Position numbers and translations under genes: made by a program
Shown: positions 51,489-63,873 of the stretch, piece by piece
Layout: the number at the start of each line of letters is the position of its first letter
Position numbering within the stretch: position 1 is the stretch's first letter
Notes under the pieces: model-generated
Told to the model about the DNA's origin: nothing
Databases searched by the model: none
The model's input: only the letters and a program-made list of their open reading frames with translations
Origin: Biscogniauxia marginata
Taxonomy: Eukaryota > Ascomycota > Sordariomycetes > Xylariales > Xylariaceae
Assembly: GCA_022695795.1 (NCBI GenBank)
Contig: MU404109.1
Coordinates: forward strand, 186,001-250,000
DNA length: 64,000 nucleotides
Direction of reading: 5' to 3'

Positions 51489-54400
51489 TTTTGATAGCTC
51501 TTTAATTAGTACTTAACATTGATTTAGGAAAGGAAAGGACTTTTAATTAAACCGTCCCAGGACAAGTATACCCCTTAAGACCAAAAGGTAACAAAAAAAG
51601 AAATAAGTAAAAAAATAATAATTAACAAGCTCTTAAACGAAAGTTTTAAGTTTTTTTACGGTATAATAAAAAGGTTTAAAAAAACTAATATAAGAATTTA
51701 TTATAATTATAATTAAAGAAGAGTCATAAAAAGACATCTCGAAAGATCAACAAGAAAAAGCATTTAAAAAAAAAGAAAAAGAGGAGGAAGAAATACCTAA
51801 AAAAAAAGATAAACAGGCAAAATAACCCCTACCTTTTAAAGACAAGTAACCACCTTTAAACGATAACGACCCCAATAACTTAAACGACGAAAATAATATA
51901 ATAACCCTCGACGTAAAGAGTTTTAAATTAATTACACCTAATAAATATAATGGGTTAAGTAATTTAAAAAGATTTTTAATTTAAGCTAGAACCTATTTAT
52001 AATTTTATTATAAGATAATTACTACTAAAGAATAAAAGGTTTTTATAATATCTTAACTCCTAGTCAAAACCGCCTTAACTTGGTTTTAACTAGTATTAAA
52101 GGACTATCTAGAAAACGGATTAAACGCCCAAGAAGATACGAAAAAAATCTTCAAGAATTATAAGGAATTTAAAAAACAATTTAAGTCTATGTTTGGCAAT
52201 TTAATTCTTAAATAACAAGCCAAAGCTCGACTTTATAAATTACGACAAAACAAAAAAGCTTTAAATTATATTATTAAGTTCAAGAAACTTGTAAGCTAGT
52301 TATAACTACTTATTAAAAGCTTATACTACTTATTTTATTAAAGGTTAAAAAACCATATAAAGAATAAATTATATAAAATAAACCTATATAAAGAAAGGAA
52401 CTCAAGAAAATTTAATGACTACATTATAATGATAATTACCATCGATAACGAGAACTTCGAATGATACCTTAAAAAGAAAAAAACGGTATAATAAAGAAAT
52501 GGCGATTAACTAAAAAAAGGAAATCACAAAAGCGGTGCCAAAACCAGGAAAAGCATTAAAACTAAATTAAACCCTATTAAAATTAACGTTATTTAAAAAA
52601 AACGAAAAAAACGAAACAAATCAACCATTAAATGTTTTAATTATAAAAAGAAAAAACATTATAAAAACGAGTACCAAAGTTTTAAGAAACAAGAATTAAA
52701 AACAAGAGGGATTTCTTAACTCGAGAAAAGAATCGCCAAGGCAAGAGTTTAATTCGAAAATAACAAAGAAATAAATCAAGTATTTACTATTAGCACTATT
52801 AAAGTAAAAAAGATTAAAAAGGCCCTTATAAAAAAAGTTTATAAATTTTATTAAGTTAACTATAAAGATTATTTAAAGGATAACTATTTATATTTAGGAT
52901 ATCTCACACTAAAACAAACTAAATAAGGATATAACGAAGGCGAACTACCATACAAATACGATAACTATAAACTAGGATACGACTTAAGAATTAAGTTAAA
53001 CTATAATAATCTACATTAAAGCCACTATAAAAACGATAAATACGAAATCTATTAAGGGAAAAACCAACATAATAGCCTAAATTAGAGGTTTTATATAAAT
53101 AATAGTTATAATATTTATTAAAACTTAAAAAAACATATATCGTTATATTAAAGCTTTTATATTAATAACGCTTATTAAGTATATAAAAGTTTTAAGGATA
53201 GAGCCGGTTATTATCCTTAAAAACTAGAAAGTAATAACACGAAAGAAAATAAGTGTATTTATAATAACACCTCATAATAGCTATATTACCTTAAAACATG
53301 TTATCTTTACTTAAGTTCCAAAAGAAGTTACGAAGTAATAATTAAAGGTTGTATGTGTTACATTTCGGTACTATGTAACGTATATAACTTGCTTAGAACA
53401 GGTTTTAAAGAAAACGAGATTAAGGAAAAATTATAGGAATTATGGAAGAAACTATATCTTTTATAATAGCTTAAAAAACAAACTAAATACAACACTAGTT
53501 TATTCGGCTTTATAAAGAAACACTTAATAAAGTAATAAGTAAAAACACGTGCGACTAAACGAGGCTATAAACAAATCATTAAAGTATACCTTAAAAAAAG
53601 AGGAAAACTTCCGGAAATTAATATAAACTTAAAGGGAGATATCGAGATACCCCTAATAAGTAAACTTAATAATTATTTATTTTATTTAAGGATAATTTAG
53701 AACTTTAAGAAATTCCGAGTTAATAGAACAAATTTAAGTTATAAAAAAGCCCTCGAAAAAGAATTAAAGTTTTAATGTGCAAGGTTTTACATAAAGGATA
53801 AACTTTTTACCCCTTACTACGTAAAGGGTAATTAAAGAGACTATTTAAGTAATGATTACTAGAAACACGCTTTTATAAAAACCCAAGAATAAAAGGACAT
53901 CCAGGTTATAACAACTAAAAGAAAACTAAAGGAGAAGGGACGTGGAAAACCAAAAAACGGTAAAGGCTTTCGCTAGTAAGGCAACGAGAAGCCATAAATA
54001 ACAAGTCCTTATATAAAGTCTAATCGAGACTTAATAACACTATTATAACTAGAGTCAGGTATAATAAAAGGAAATATAAAGCCCTAATAAATTTAGGAGT
54101 AAATAAAAGTTATGTCTTAACAAAGGTGGCTCAAGAAAATAAAATACTATAAATATATAAACAAAGTCTATATAAGCTATAAAACTTTAAAGGAAACATA
54201 TTTAGTTACAAGAATAGTAAAGTATTAAGAGAAATAATTCCTTTTTTAGTAACTATTTAAAAACATTTTAAATAAATCACTTTTAACATTATACACATAT
54301 TAAATCACGATATGATCTTAGGAATGAATTAGTTTAAAAAAAGTAATTCACAAATAAATTTCGAGATAAACACGCTCTATTAAAATTAGAAATAAGAGGA

Positions 54401-57400
54401 GTTAATCACTACGGGTTACGAGATAAGTACCGCAAATAACTCCAGAGAAACGAATATAAAAACGAAACATATCGCTTATATAATTCGAGTAACCAAGCTT
54501 AAAGATCTAATAAAAAAAGTATCGCGTAAGTACCTTTATTTCCATAAATTATTTAAAAATAGAACAAAAAAAGAATTACTAAAATATAATTAATGGAATT
54601 ACTAAATTCATTTTAAAGAAAGAAAATAACTAAAATTATTCCTAGTATATCTTATAAATTAGGAAAAACAAAAAGCATTATAAAAAGGAATCTAGGAGGA
54701 TCTTAACAAAAGATATATTCGAGAATTAGAATCCTCGTTAAAATACCCGGTAATAATAATACCTAAAGTCGACAAAAACGGGAAGTAACATATCAATAAA
54801 AAAGAAAACTTAATATGGAGATAAGTAATTAACTACTAACACCTTAATAAAATAACCAAAAAAAACGAACACTCGTTACTACTAATGAAACTCATAAAAA
54901 GACAAATTAATAAGGCTTAAATCTTTATAGCACTAAACTTTCGCGATAAATATTATATAATTAGAATAACTAAAAAACACGAACAATATATAACTTTCTA
55001 AACAATATATAAACATTATAAGTATAAGGTTATGCCATTTAAACTTATTAACGCACTTATTATATTTTAACATATAATTATAATAGTTTTTTGTAAGTTT
55101 TTAAATAAATTTATGTTCGTTTATTTAGACGATATACTAATTTACTTAGAAAACGAGAAAGAACATAAAAAACATATAAAGCAAGTATTAAAAGCCTTGG
55201 AAAAAGCGAATCTATTTATTTATCTAACTAAAAATAAATAACATGTTAAAAAACTAAACTATTTAGGGTTTATAATAAGTCTAAAGGAAATCCGCATTTA
55301 AAAAGGAAAAATAGCAGTAATTAAAGATTAGTTAAAACCCAAGAATGTTATAAACATACGCACATTTCTTGGCTTTATTAATTATGTTAAATAATTCATT
55401 AAAGATTTCAGGCGTATCGCTAAACCATTAATAAAACTAACTACCCTAGTAAAAACAAGAAAGGCTTTTTATTTCACTAAAGAAGCTAAATAAGCTTTTC
55501 GGTAATTAAAAGAAGTTGTAATTAATAAGGTTATATATAAACTTCTAAATAAAAATAAAAAGAAACGATTAAGGATAAACGTTTTAGATTTCGCTATTAA
55601 AGTAGTCCTAGAGCAATTAGAAAATAATGGGAAATAGTATCCAGTCGCGTACCTATCTAAAGCACTACATAATACTAAATTAAACTATTAAATTTATAAC
55701 AAGGAACTATTAGTAATTATTAGAGTACTAAAGGAATGGGAATCATGGCTTAGCGGAACTAAAGAACCTATCGATATTTATTTAAACCATAAAAACCTTA
55801 CACGATTTATAATAACATAAACACTTAACCAGAGACACGAGCGTTAAATAATTTTCTTATTTAAATTCAATTTTAAAATCTAGTACATTAAAGGAAAGGA
55901 AAATATCTAAGTAGATCTTCTTAATAAAAAAGGAAATTATAAATCAAAAATCAATAAAAGAGATATTTAAATGTTTAAATAACAAAATAATAAATTAGTT
56001 ATATTAGTTTATATGCGAATTAACATAAAAGACTAGAAATAACGGTTCAAGGAAAATTATAGTTAAAAAGAAAAACAATTATAGTTTTAGTAAGGATCTA
56101 GCGATAAACTTCTCTTGTACAAAGAAAAGATATATATACTAAAACGAATATAAAACGAATTTATTAAAGAATTTCATAAATATCCTTTATATAGCCACTA
56201 AGGGATTTTCAAAACAATGAAACGACTTTAAGAAGAATTTAACTTTCCAGGAATACGATAAATAGTTAAAAGAATTATAAAGAATTATAACATTTATAAT
56301 AAAGCTAAAACATTACGATATAAACTATATAAATTATTATAACCAACTTAAATACCTAATAAAACATGGAATATAATTATATGAAACTTCGTAGTAAAAT
56401 GTTACGAGACTCCTAAAGTGGGAAACGAGTGCCGCGCACGTGACCCCATCGAATATGTGAATAGTGGGTGGGGCAACCTACGATTCAACTATTCAGTGAA
56501 TTGTATGAGAGGAAGGACGAGTATAAGTAGATTAGAATTTCCTTGTGTAATTAGTCTCTCGTTCCTTAGCTATCAATCTAAGACTACAGTCACTCTTTGA
56601 TACTATAGTGAGAGTACCTTGAAACCTCTCTGACGAACATAACATTGTGAATCCTTGAACCAATCTCAACCCACTGTTACCTCCAAATCAAGAAAACACA
56701 GTACGTACTCACCTGTGAAGTCAGCTGACTAGGAATACACAGGGAGGTTCGTCACATAAAACTTTTAAAGTTAAAAGATCTTATTATAAGAGTACATTAT
56801 GACAGCATATGGGTAATTATTGATAGACTCACGAAATACGCCTACTTTTTATTATTTAACGAATTAAGTATAGTAGAATAATTAACTTTTAACTTCTTAA
56901 AAAAATATGTTAATAAATATAGGTTATTAAAACGTGTTGTTTTAAATAGAGATAAATTGTTTACGTCGAAATTTTGGACTAGTTTAATAAAACGAATAAG
57001 AATTAAATAAAAGTTATTTATAATATATTACCTTTAAATAAACGGGTAAATAAAGAAATTAAACTAAATAATAAAATAATATTTATAAAGCTATGTTAAC
57101 TAGGAAATAAATAATTAAGTAAAATTGCTATTAATAGCTTAAATAATATATAACACTTCGATTAATGAAAATATAAAGATGTTATTACACGAGGCAATAT
57201 ACGGGTAAAAGGCGGAAGCTTAAAAACAACCGATCAAACTTACGAAAGTACCAAGAGTCGAAATAAAAACCCCGAGAGTAGAAGTACTATTCGAAAAGAT
57301 TTAGGTAATATAATAACGGTTATAAAAAGAATTATAATTTATTTAAAATAAAATAACAAAGTACTATAATAAAAGAAGAATTAAGGGATTAATTCTTAAA

Positions 57401-57870
57401 AGAGGAGATATAATTTATTTATTTCGCTAATAACAAGGCGTAATATTAAAAATACCTTAAATTAAAATAAAACGACTTAACAAAAAACTTAAATTCAAGA
57501 AATTAGGACCATATAAGATTAAAAAGGTTATTTTAAAAGTTAACTATAAACTAGCACTATTAAAAGGATTTAAAATACACTTTATATTCCATATTTCGCT
57601 TTTAAAACCAGTACTAAATAACGCTATATTAGAAAACCAATTAGAATTTAAGGAGAATCTTAATAAATACGAAATAAAAAAGATACTAAATTTAAAATAA
57701 GTCGAAAGTTAATTATAATATTTTATTAAATGAAAAGGTTACTTATTAGAAAAAAACACTTGGGAACCACTTAAACACCTGAAAAATCTAGCGGATGAAC
57801 TCGTGAATTTTCACCGCTAAAATCCGGATCGACCGGGGAAGCCTGAGAATCCAGTTAGGATTAATCGAAG
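51489..57870 (+). pseudogene. gag-pol of complete plus-strand element, RIP-inactivated
   Basis: The gag start is mutated to ATA. Zinc knuckle near 52630-52675. The RT catalytic box is still intact as Tyr-Leu-Asp-Asp (55122-55133), the only unmutated one among the copies I checked. Integrase HHCC region near 56165-56310 keeps both His but both Cys read Tyr. The integrase core is split by the solo LTR at 56400-56756; integrase tail and chromodomain run at 57480-57800. Many TAA/TAG stops. Confidence 0.85.
56400..56756 (+). repeat. Solo LTR, 357 bp, TSD TAAAA, youngest insertion
   Basis: Starts TGTTACGAGAC and ends GTTCGTCACA, with TAAAA at 56395-56399 and 56757-56761. It is clearly the least mutated LTR, keeping GC-rich U3 stretches such as GTGCCGCGCACGTGACCCC. 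It interrupts the integrase core of the surrounding element. A solo LTR arises by recombination between the LTRs of a full element. Confidence 0.93.
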
Positions 57871-58440
57871 GAGGGGAAGACCCTCGAAGCAAGCACGTCT
57901 TGCTTAAATTCAAATTAACGCAGCGATTTCTCCGTGCGCTGCTGCTCTTTATTAAGGCGTTTTTGTTCTGTCTTAATACGCTTTTGCTTTTTTATCTTAT
58001 TTAAGTTTTAAAAACCTCTTTAAATAAACCGTATACCTTTTTCTTAAAGAAAATCTTACTATTAATTTAAACGAATTAAACGACTTAGGGCCTCGTTAGC
58101 CTCGACTTATTAACACTTAAATTCTTGACAAGCCTTTTTTTAATAACGACGCTAAAGATCTAAAAACGATTATTTAATAATACGTTTTTTACGATTAATT
58201 TGTAACTTTTTAGTATAAAGGTTCTTAAAAGAAGATAATGAAATAAGGTTTCTATCGTAAAACAACACGTTTAAAATATTATAATTTTAACACTTGTTAT
58301 AACCCTTTAATATTTTATAAGATAAGCCTTTATTAAAGCACTTAAAACAAGGTATAACTTTAAAACTAAATTAAGAAATCGCGTAAGCTAGTTCTTTGCG
58401 ATATTTAAAGGAGGATTTCTTGTTTGTATATATAAAAGAT
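57860..58440 (-). pseudogene. Antisense accessory ORF, fifth copy
   Basis: The minus strand reads LNKEQQRTEKSL (near 57930) and then QDVLASRVFPSFD before TAA at 57871-57873. This corresponds closely to KEQQNTEELL...GVLASEVFPSFD in the 18005 copy. Same place, between chromodomain and 3' LTR. The N-terminal limit is approximate. Confidence 0.6.
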
Positions 58441-58540
58441 TTAGTTACTTTTTTAAGAGGCATAGCGAATAATAAGATAAAAAAAAAGAAATTTATTTAA
58501 TTATTTTAAGGACAAAAAAACAAAAAAAGAGGAGAAATAA

Positions 58541-58973
58541 TGTTACGACTAATAAGGATAAAATAAGAAAAAGTTACGTGACCTTAAGGGTCCCGTGATT
58601 TAAAATGGGATTCTTTGTAATTCTTCCTAAGAATCTATAAAGAATTAAAGAGAAGTAGGATTTTTTGTTACTTTCCCTAAGAATCTATAAAGAATTAAAG
58701 AGAAGATAAGTATTCTTTATTTATTTCTAGAGTATAAATAAATCAGAATCTCTTTATGTATTTAGTCATTCTTTCTAGTTTTTTAGCTATTAATCTAAGA
58801 CTATAGTCACTCTTTAATACTATAGTGAGAGTATCTTGAAACCTCTCTAACGAACAACTATTGTGAATTACTTAAACCAATCTCAACCCATTGTTACCTT
58901 TAAATCAAGAAAACCCAGTACGTACTCACTTGTAAAGTCAGCTGACTAGGAACACACAGGGAGGTTCGTCACA
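58541..58973 (+). repeat. 3' LTR of complete plus-strand element (433 bp)
   Basis: Pairs with 51056-51488, with the same duplicated U3 unit and a RIP-altered palindrome (GTTACGTGACC, 58573-58583). Preceded by a purine-rich AAAGAGGAGAAATAA tract and followed by TTAGT. Confidence 0.9.
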
Positions 58974-60840
58974 TTAGTCGCGTATTAATTTAAAGCACTA
59001 TATAGTATTAAATTAAATTATTAGATTTATAATAAGGAATTATTAATAATCATTAAAGCATTAAAGGAATGGGAATTATAGCTTAACAGAACCAAGGAAC
59101 CTATTAACATTTATTTAAATCATAAAAACCTTATACGATTTATAATAATATAAACGCTTAATTAAAAACATAAGCGTTAAATAATTTTCCTGTTTAATTT
59201 TAATTTTAAAATCTAGTATATTAAGGGAAAGGAAAATATTTAAGTAGATCTTTTTAATAAAAAGGGAGATTATAAATTAAAAATCAATAAAAGAGATGTT
59301 TAAATGTTTAAACGACAAAATAACGGATTAGTTATATTAACTTATATGCGAATTAACATAAGAGACTAGAAATAACGTTTTAAGGAAAATTATAATTAAA
59401 AGGAAAAATAGTTATAGTTTTAACAAGGATCTAGCGACGAACTTCTCTCGTATAAAGAAAAGGTATACGTATTAAAACGAATATAAGACGAATTCGTTAA
59501 AGAATTTCATAAATATCCTTTATATAGCCATCAAGGGATTTTCAAAACAATAAAACGACTCTAAGAAGAATTTAACTTTCCAGGAATACGATAAATAGTT
59601 AAAAGAATTATAAAGAATTATAATATTTGTAATAAGGTTAAAGCATCATAATATAAACCATATAAATTATTATAATTAACCCAAATACTTAATAGAGCGT
59701 GGCACATAATTGTATGGGATTTCGTAGTAAAACTCCTAAAATTAAAAGATTCTATTATAAAAGTACTTTATAATAATATATAAGTAATTGTTAATAAACT
59801 CACGAAATATGTCTACTTTTTACTATTTAACGAATCGAGCATAATAGAATAGTTAGTTTTTAGTTTTTTAAGAGAGTATATTAATAAATATAAGTTACTA
59901 AAACGTGTTATTTTAAATAAAAATAAGTTATTTACGTTAAAATTTTGAACTAATTTAATAAAACGAATAGGAATTAAGTAAAAATTATTTATAACGTATT
60001 ATCTTTAAACCGATAAATAAATAAAGAAATTAAACCAAATAATAAAACAATATTTATAAAGCTATGTTAACTAAGAAATAAATAACTAAGTAAAGTTATT
60101 ACTAATGGCTTAAATAGCGTATAACACTTTAATCAACAAAAACATAAAGATGTCATTATACGAGGCAGTATACAGGTAAAAAGCGGAAGTCTAAAAACAA
60201 CTAATCGAACTTACGAAAGCATTAAAAGTCGAAATAGAGGCCCCGAGAGTAGAAGTACTATTCGAAAAAGTCTAAGTAGTATAATAATAGCTATAAAAAA
60301 TTATAATTTATTTAAGATAAAATAATAAAGTATTATAATAAAAAAAGAATTAAGGGATTAATTCTTAAAAAAGAAAACATAATTTATTTATTTTATTAAT
60401 AATAAAACGTAACATTAAAAACACCCTAAATTAAAACAAAGCGACTTAACAAAAAACTTAAGTTTAAGAAATTAAGACTATATAGAATTAAAAAAGTTGT
60501 TTTAAAAGTTAATTACAAGCTAGCGCTACTAAAAAAATCCAAAATATATCTTATATTTCATATTTCACTTTTAAAACCAATATCGAATAACACTATACCA
60601 AAAAACCAACTAGAATTTAAAAAAAACCCTAATAAGTACGAAATAAAAAAGATATTAGATTTAAGACGAGTTAGAGATTAATTATAATATTTTATTAAAT
60701 AGGAGGGCTACCCACCGGAAAAAAACACTTAAAAACCACTTAAACACCTAAAGAACCTAGCGAATAAACTTGCGAGCTTTCACCGCTAGAACCCGGATCG
60801 ACCGGGAGGGAGAGACTCGAGTCTAGTTAAAACCAGTCGA
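58974..60840 (+). pseudogene. pol 3' part of the interrupted plus-strand element
   Basis: Continues the RNase H region broken at 51055, through integrase (HHCC near 59490-59640, core near 59700-59960) to the chromodomain (near 60600-60770). The RIP pattern is as in the other copies. Confidence 0.8.
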
Positions 60841-61315
60841 AAGAAGGAAAAACCTCTAAAGTAAACACGCCTTACCCGGATATAAATTAACGCAGCGATT
60901 CCTCCGTGTTCTACTGCTCTTTAAAAAGACGCTACTATTTAGTTATAACACGCTCTTATTTCTTTAACTCTTTTAAACTTTAATAACCACGACAAACTAT
61001 TTCCATTTCACGCTCTTTAAAAAAGTTTTATTATTTTTATAAACGAACTAAACGAGAAATAGCTGTTCGCATTTCCTCTTATTAACGCTTTAACTCGTCT
61101 TAATATCTTTATTAAAGCTTTAATAAAAACCTTTTCGCTACTAGTTCTTCCTTATTTAGACGTTTTTTCTCACGCGAAATGTTTTGTATAAACAAGAGAG
61201 ATGTTTCGCTACCTCCATAGTTACGATTATTAACCTCTAAACATTCCTTATACCGAGAATAACCCTTTATTATTCTATATACTAATCCCTTTTCAGTATA
61301 ATAATCGCAAGGCAT
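60841..61315 (-). pseudogene. Antisense accessory ORF with clearest Zn2Cys6 spacing
   Basis: A true ATG at 61315 opens a 67-codon frame (to 61112). Its first 33 residues place Cys or Tyr at 3, 6, 13, 22, 25 and 33: Cys-x2-Tyr-x6-Tyr-x8-Tyr-x2-Cys-x7-Tyr. Every Tyr codon is one G-to-A change from Cys, so the ancestral spacing fits the Zn(II)2Cys6 rule Cx2Cx6Cx5-12Cx2Cx6-8C. A Lys/Glu-rich part follows (REKKRLNKEELVAK). Further downstream, degraded sequence to about 60841 includes GKACLL before a stop. It is antisense, between chromodomain and the LTR at 61485. Confidence 0.65.
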
Positions 61316-61484
61316 AACTTCAAAACTAAATAAGGAAATAATTATAATATTATTTCTTCGGTAATTTATAAACGATTTTTTTTCCCTAGTAAAAAAGAGT
61401 TTTTTTAAACACCACGATTAAATATAATGGTGGAGAAAGAGGTAAAATTAGTTTTTAAGATAAAAATAATAAAAACGGGAAATA

Positions 61485-61917
61485 ATATTACAAATTAAAA
61501 AGATAGTTTTATTTTTAGGCGTTGTTATATGTTAATTATATAACTTTTATCCCTATTATCTGTTGCTATAAAGAGATAATTAAGAGAGGACACACATATT
61601 ATCTATCGGGGTTAACAGATAATACGGAGAACCAGGAGGTGCGCTAAATACAGTCCTAAGGGACATTTATATAAATAGGTTAAAATCTCCTTATTAATCT
61701 AGTTATTCATTTTTTTTTTAGTTCTTTAGCTATCAATTTAAAACTATAATCACTTTTTAATACTATAGTGAGAATACTTTAAAACCTTTTTAACGAACAT
61801 AACATTATAAATCAATTAAACTAATCTTAACCCACTGTTACCTTTAAATCAAGAAAACCCAATACGTACTCACCTGTGAAGTCAGTTAACTAGGAATACA
61901 CAAGGAGGTTCGTCACA
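61485..61917 (+). repeat. LTR, 433 bp, 3' LTR with a distinct U3
   Basis: Starts TATTACAAATT and ends GGTTCGTCACA. U3 lacks the CACGTG palindrome of the 46560 LTR and instead has inverted 10-base arms ATTATCTGTT (61555-61564) and AACAGATAAT (61614-61623). The following TTTAA does not match the TAATA before 46560. It is therefore not a normal partner of that LTR. Confidence 0.85.
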
Positions 61918-62113
61918 TTTAAAAGTATCTTTTTAAGGTTTTTTTTAGTTATAATTATAATTAATTTTTATATTAGTTTTTTTAAATCTTTTTATTATAT
62001 TATAAAAAAATTTAAAGTTTTCGTTTAAAAGCTTATTAATTATTATAATTTTTTTTAAAAACATATTTATTTTAAATCGATTTAATTAAAAATTAATTAA
62101 AAAACTATTAAAA
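61918..62113 (-). pseudogene. gag start and primer site of the founding element
   Basis: Reverse-oriented gag N-terminus (equivalent to 24360-24620 of the complete minus-strand copy) ending in the mutated primer block AACTATTAAAA next to the LTR at 62114. Extremely AT-rich, among the most heavily mutated sequence in the island, as expected for the oldest layer. Confidence 0.7.
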
Positions 62114-62477
62114 TATAATAAACCTTTTTATATATTTTTAGTTAATTAATTTTATAAGTAAATACGTATTAGGTTTTTTTTAATTTAAAAATAATAATAA
62201 ATCAAAATTAATTTAAGAGATTTATAAAGCTTTATTTGTTAAAAAGATTTTAAAATACTTTTATTATAATATTAAAAAGTAATTATAATTTTAAATTAAT
62301 AACTCTCGAATAAAAATAAATAACTAAATACGTAAAGGAATTTTATCCTTTTTATACTTTTTACTATTTAGGATTTTTCCACGAGATCTTTATTGATTTT
62401 GCGATCTTGCTGAGACAGCGAGATCGCTGACCCGGGGTCACGTGACCTGAATCACCTGACCAAACAGGGTTGTAACA
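62114..62477 (-). repeat. 5' LTR of the founding element (364 bp)
   Basis: Starts TATAATAAACC and ends GGGTTGTAACA, followed by TTATC (62478-62482). It matches the truncated LTR at 15801-16078. The U3 end is far less mutated than the rest and holds GGTCACGTGACC (62436-62447). Confidence 0.85.
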
Positions 62478-62482
62478 TTATC
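62478..62482. repeat. Target-site duplication, right copy (TTATC)
   Basis: Matches 15796-15800. The sequence after it (TTCCTCACGCATGCAG) has normal composition, so the pre-insertion site would join 15800 to 62483. Confidence 0.8.
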
Positions 62483-63873
62483 TTCCTCACGCATGCAGCC
62501 AAGAGTTCCTATGTCACTAGTTTTCTTTTGATAGCACATAGAACGGGGTACTTTCCATATGCCATATAGGCGGCTAGTATGCCGTTTTCAGCAAGGGGCT
62601 TGCCTGTTTATTAATCGAGGTTCTTGAACATACCCTAGATTTAACCCAAACTAATGACTTGGGAGCCTTGGTGTTACGATTTTACCTCAAACCCGTCAGA
62701 AGATGCAATAGCATGGATTTGCCTCAATCGTAGTGTTTCAAAGCCGGCTTCTAGGGTGATATTGTAGGATCCAACTGCATAACTTCTATAGAGGGCGGCT
62801 AATACGAACGGAAATGACCTATCAATAAGAGCCAACTAGCCAAGTTTTAAACTCGAGACTTGCTATAGTCTAATAAAGTGGCATGTACTGAATGTAAGAA
62901 GTCAAGATCACCATAGACTTGGTAATAAATCGACAGCTACTATGCTATATCAGAATTATGTTCCTCATAACCCCCTGCCAGGCGCTAATTATAGACGAAT
63001 AGATACCTAATCGTTAACTGGCTACATGTATTGCTTACCGTTTAACATAGTGCATATAAATACTATATCAATACTACGTAAGGCACCAGGGTTCCTAAAC
63101 TGGGAAACAAATCACACGCTGTGCTGGGGGGTATATGGATAGTACATACGGGTATAAGGCTGGAAATGTAGGGTTAGTTACGCAACGAAATTAGCCTTGA
63201 TTGGTTGGTTTACTTCTACTGTCTCATTCGGCAACTCTCGGGAATTATGTCACCAGCTTGTTAGGTTATCTCGATAAATTTTAAATTGCGAATATTACAG
63301 AATAACTGTCAGTCTAATACTGCAAGCCCGGCAGATCCTCCCGCGACAAACATGCCACGTGGGACCCACATAAACAACCTCCCAACAGCCTTGATTGTGA
63401 CAAGCCCCTGTCTAATGTTACCTCGGCCGCCGGCTGGGAGCTTCGAACACGGCCCGGTGGCCACATCCCCTTCCCGAATGTGCGTGCCTTTCATGTTCTG
63501 CAGCTGAAAGGATCGTTTCGCGTTTCAAGTGGACTATAACTCATCTGTTGGTGTATGGAAGGTTGTATGCATGGTTCCTGCGCCAAAGCTACAAGAGGGT
63601 GTATGATCCTGGACTCACTACGTTGGCTACATTGGCTACCCAGACGATAAAGATAGCTGCAGGAGTAAACTTGTGAAGTTCAATTCGCTATGAAATATCA
63701 ACACCACGCCGGCTGTGCCTCGTTTTATTGTGGGATGGCCCATTCTTGATATTCAGGCGTAATCCTGACTTGTTCTTCGAGGGACTTAAATACAGGGCCT
63801 TCAAATCCACTCTTTTGATTTATCCTCTTTTGACTTCTGCTCATAAATTTCTAAGCTCTTTCGCTCAGGCATA
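62483..63873. other. Right flank, no recognised gene
   Basis: About 1.4 kb of ordinary base composition. Overlapping frames at 63286-63507 (+) and 63494-63309 (-) are short and without a recognised domain. The last 100 bases form the leader of the next gene: a TTAAATA box at 63786-63792 and a pyrimidine-rich stretch after 63804. Confidence 0.5.

Larger units (their letters stand above)
51056..58973 (+). mobile_element. Complete chromovirus copy, 7.9 kb, plus strand, TSD TTAGT
   Basis: LTRs 51056-51488 and 58541-58973, both 433 bp and structurally identical, with TTAGT on both sides (51051-51055 and 58974-58978). It sits in the RNase H region of the element at 46560. Subtracting the nested solo LTR (56400-56756 plus its 5-base duplication) gives an original length near 7556 bases, close to the 7616 of the other complete copy. 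Confidence 0.92.
15801..62477. mobile_element. 46.7 kb nested, RIP-degraded Ty3/gypsy chromovirus island
   Basis: The block begins with an LTR end (TGTGACGAACC) and finishes with the opposite end of a same-oriented LTR (GGGTTGTAACA), flanked by TTATC on both sides. Inside are 16 LTRs or LTR fragments and at least eight gag/pol bodies in both orientations. The whole block is extremely AT-rich, differences between copies are overwhelmingly transitions, CAA/CAG codons have become stops and Cys codons Tyr codons, and no frame is open for more than 83 codons. These are the marks of repeat-induced point mutation. Young LTRs (56400-56756, 46560-46935) are visibly less mutated than the bodies around them. 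Confidence 0.9.

Noticed and set aside
56418..56600. 60-codon frame in the solo LTR
   Set aside because: Lies wholly in the LTR and starts in U3; open only because this LTR is little mutated.
15801..62477. Possibility of a CRISPR-like or other regularly spaced array because of recurring short blocks
   Set aside because: The recurring blocks are LTR termini at irregular distances; the organism is a fungus and no direct-repeat array is present.
15801..62477. Possibility that the AT-rich block is mitochondrial DNA or a centromere core
   Set aside because: LTRs, target duplications and gag-pol order explain it as retrotransposons; a centromeric or heterochromatic location is possible but nothing in the sequence proves it.
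63309..63494. Minus-strand frame with a GGSAGLAVL stretch like a dinucleotide-binding loop
   Set aside because: Only 61 codons, ends directly after the motif, no flanking exon supports an oxidoreductase.
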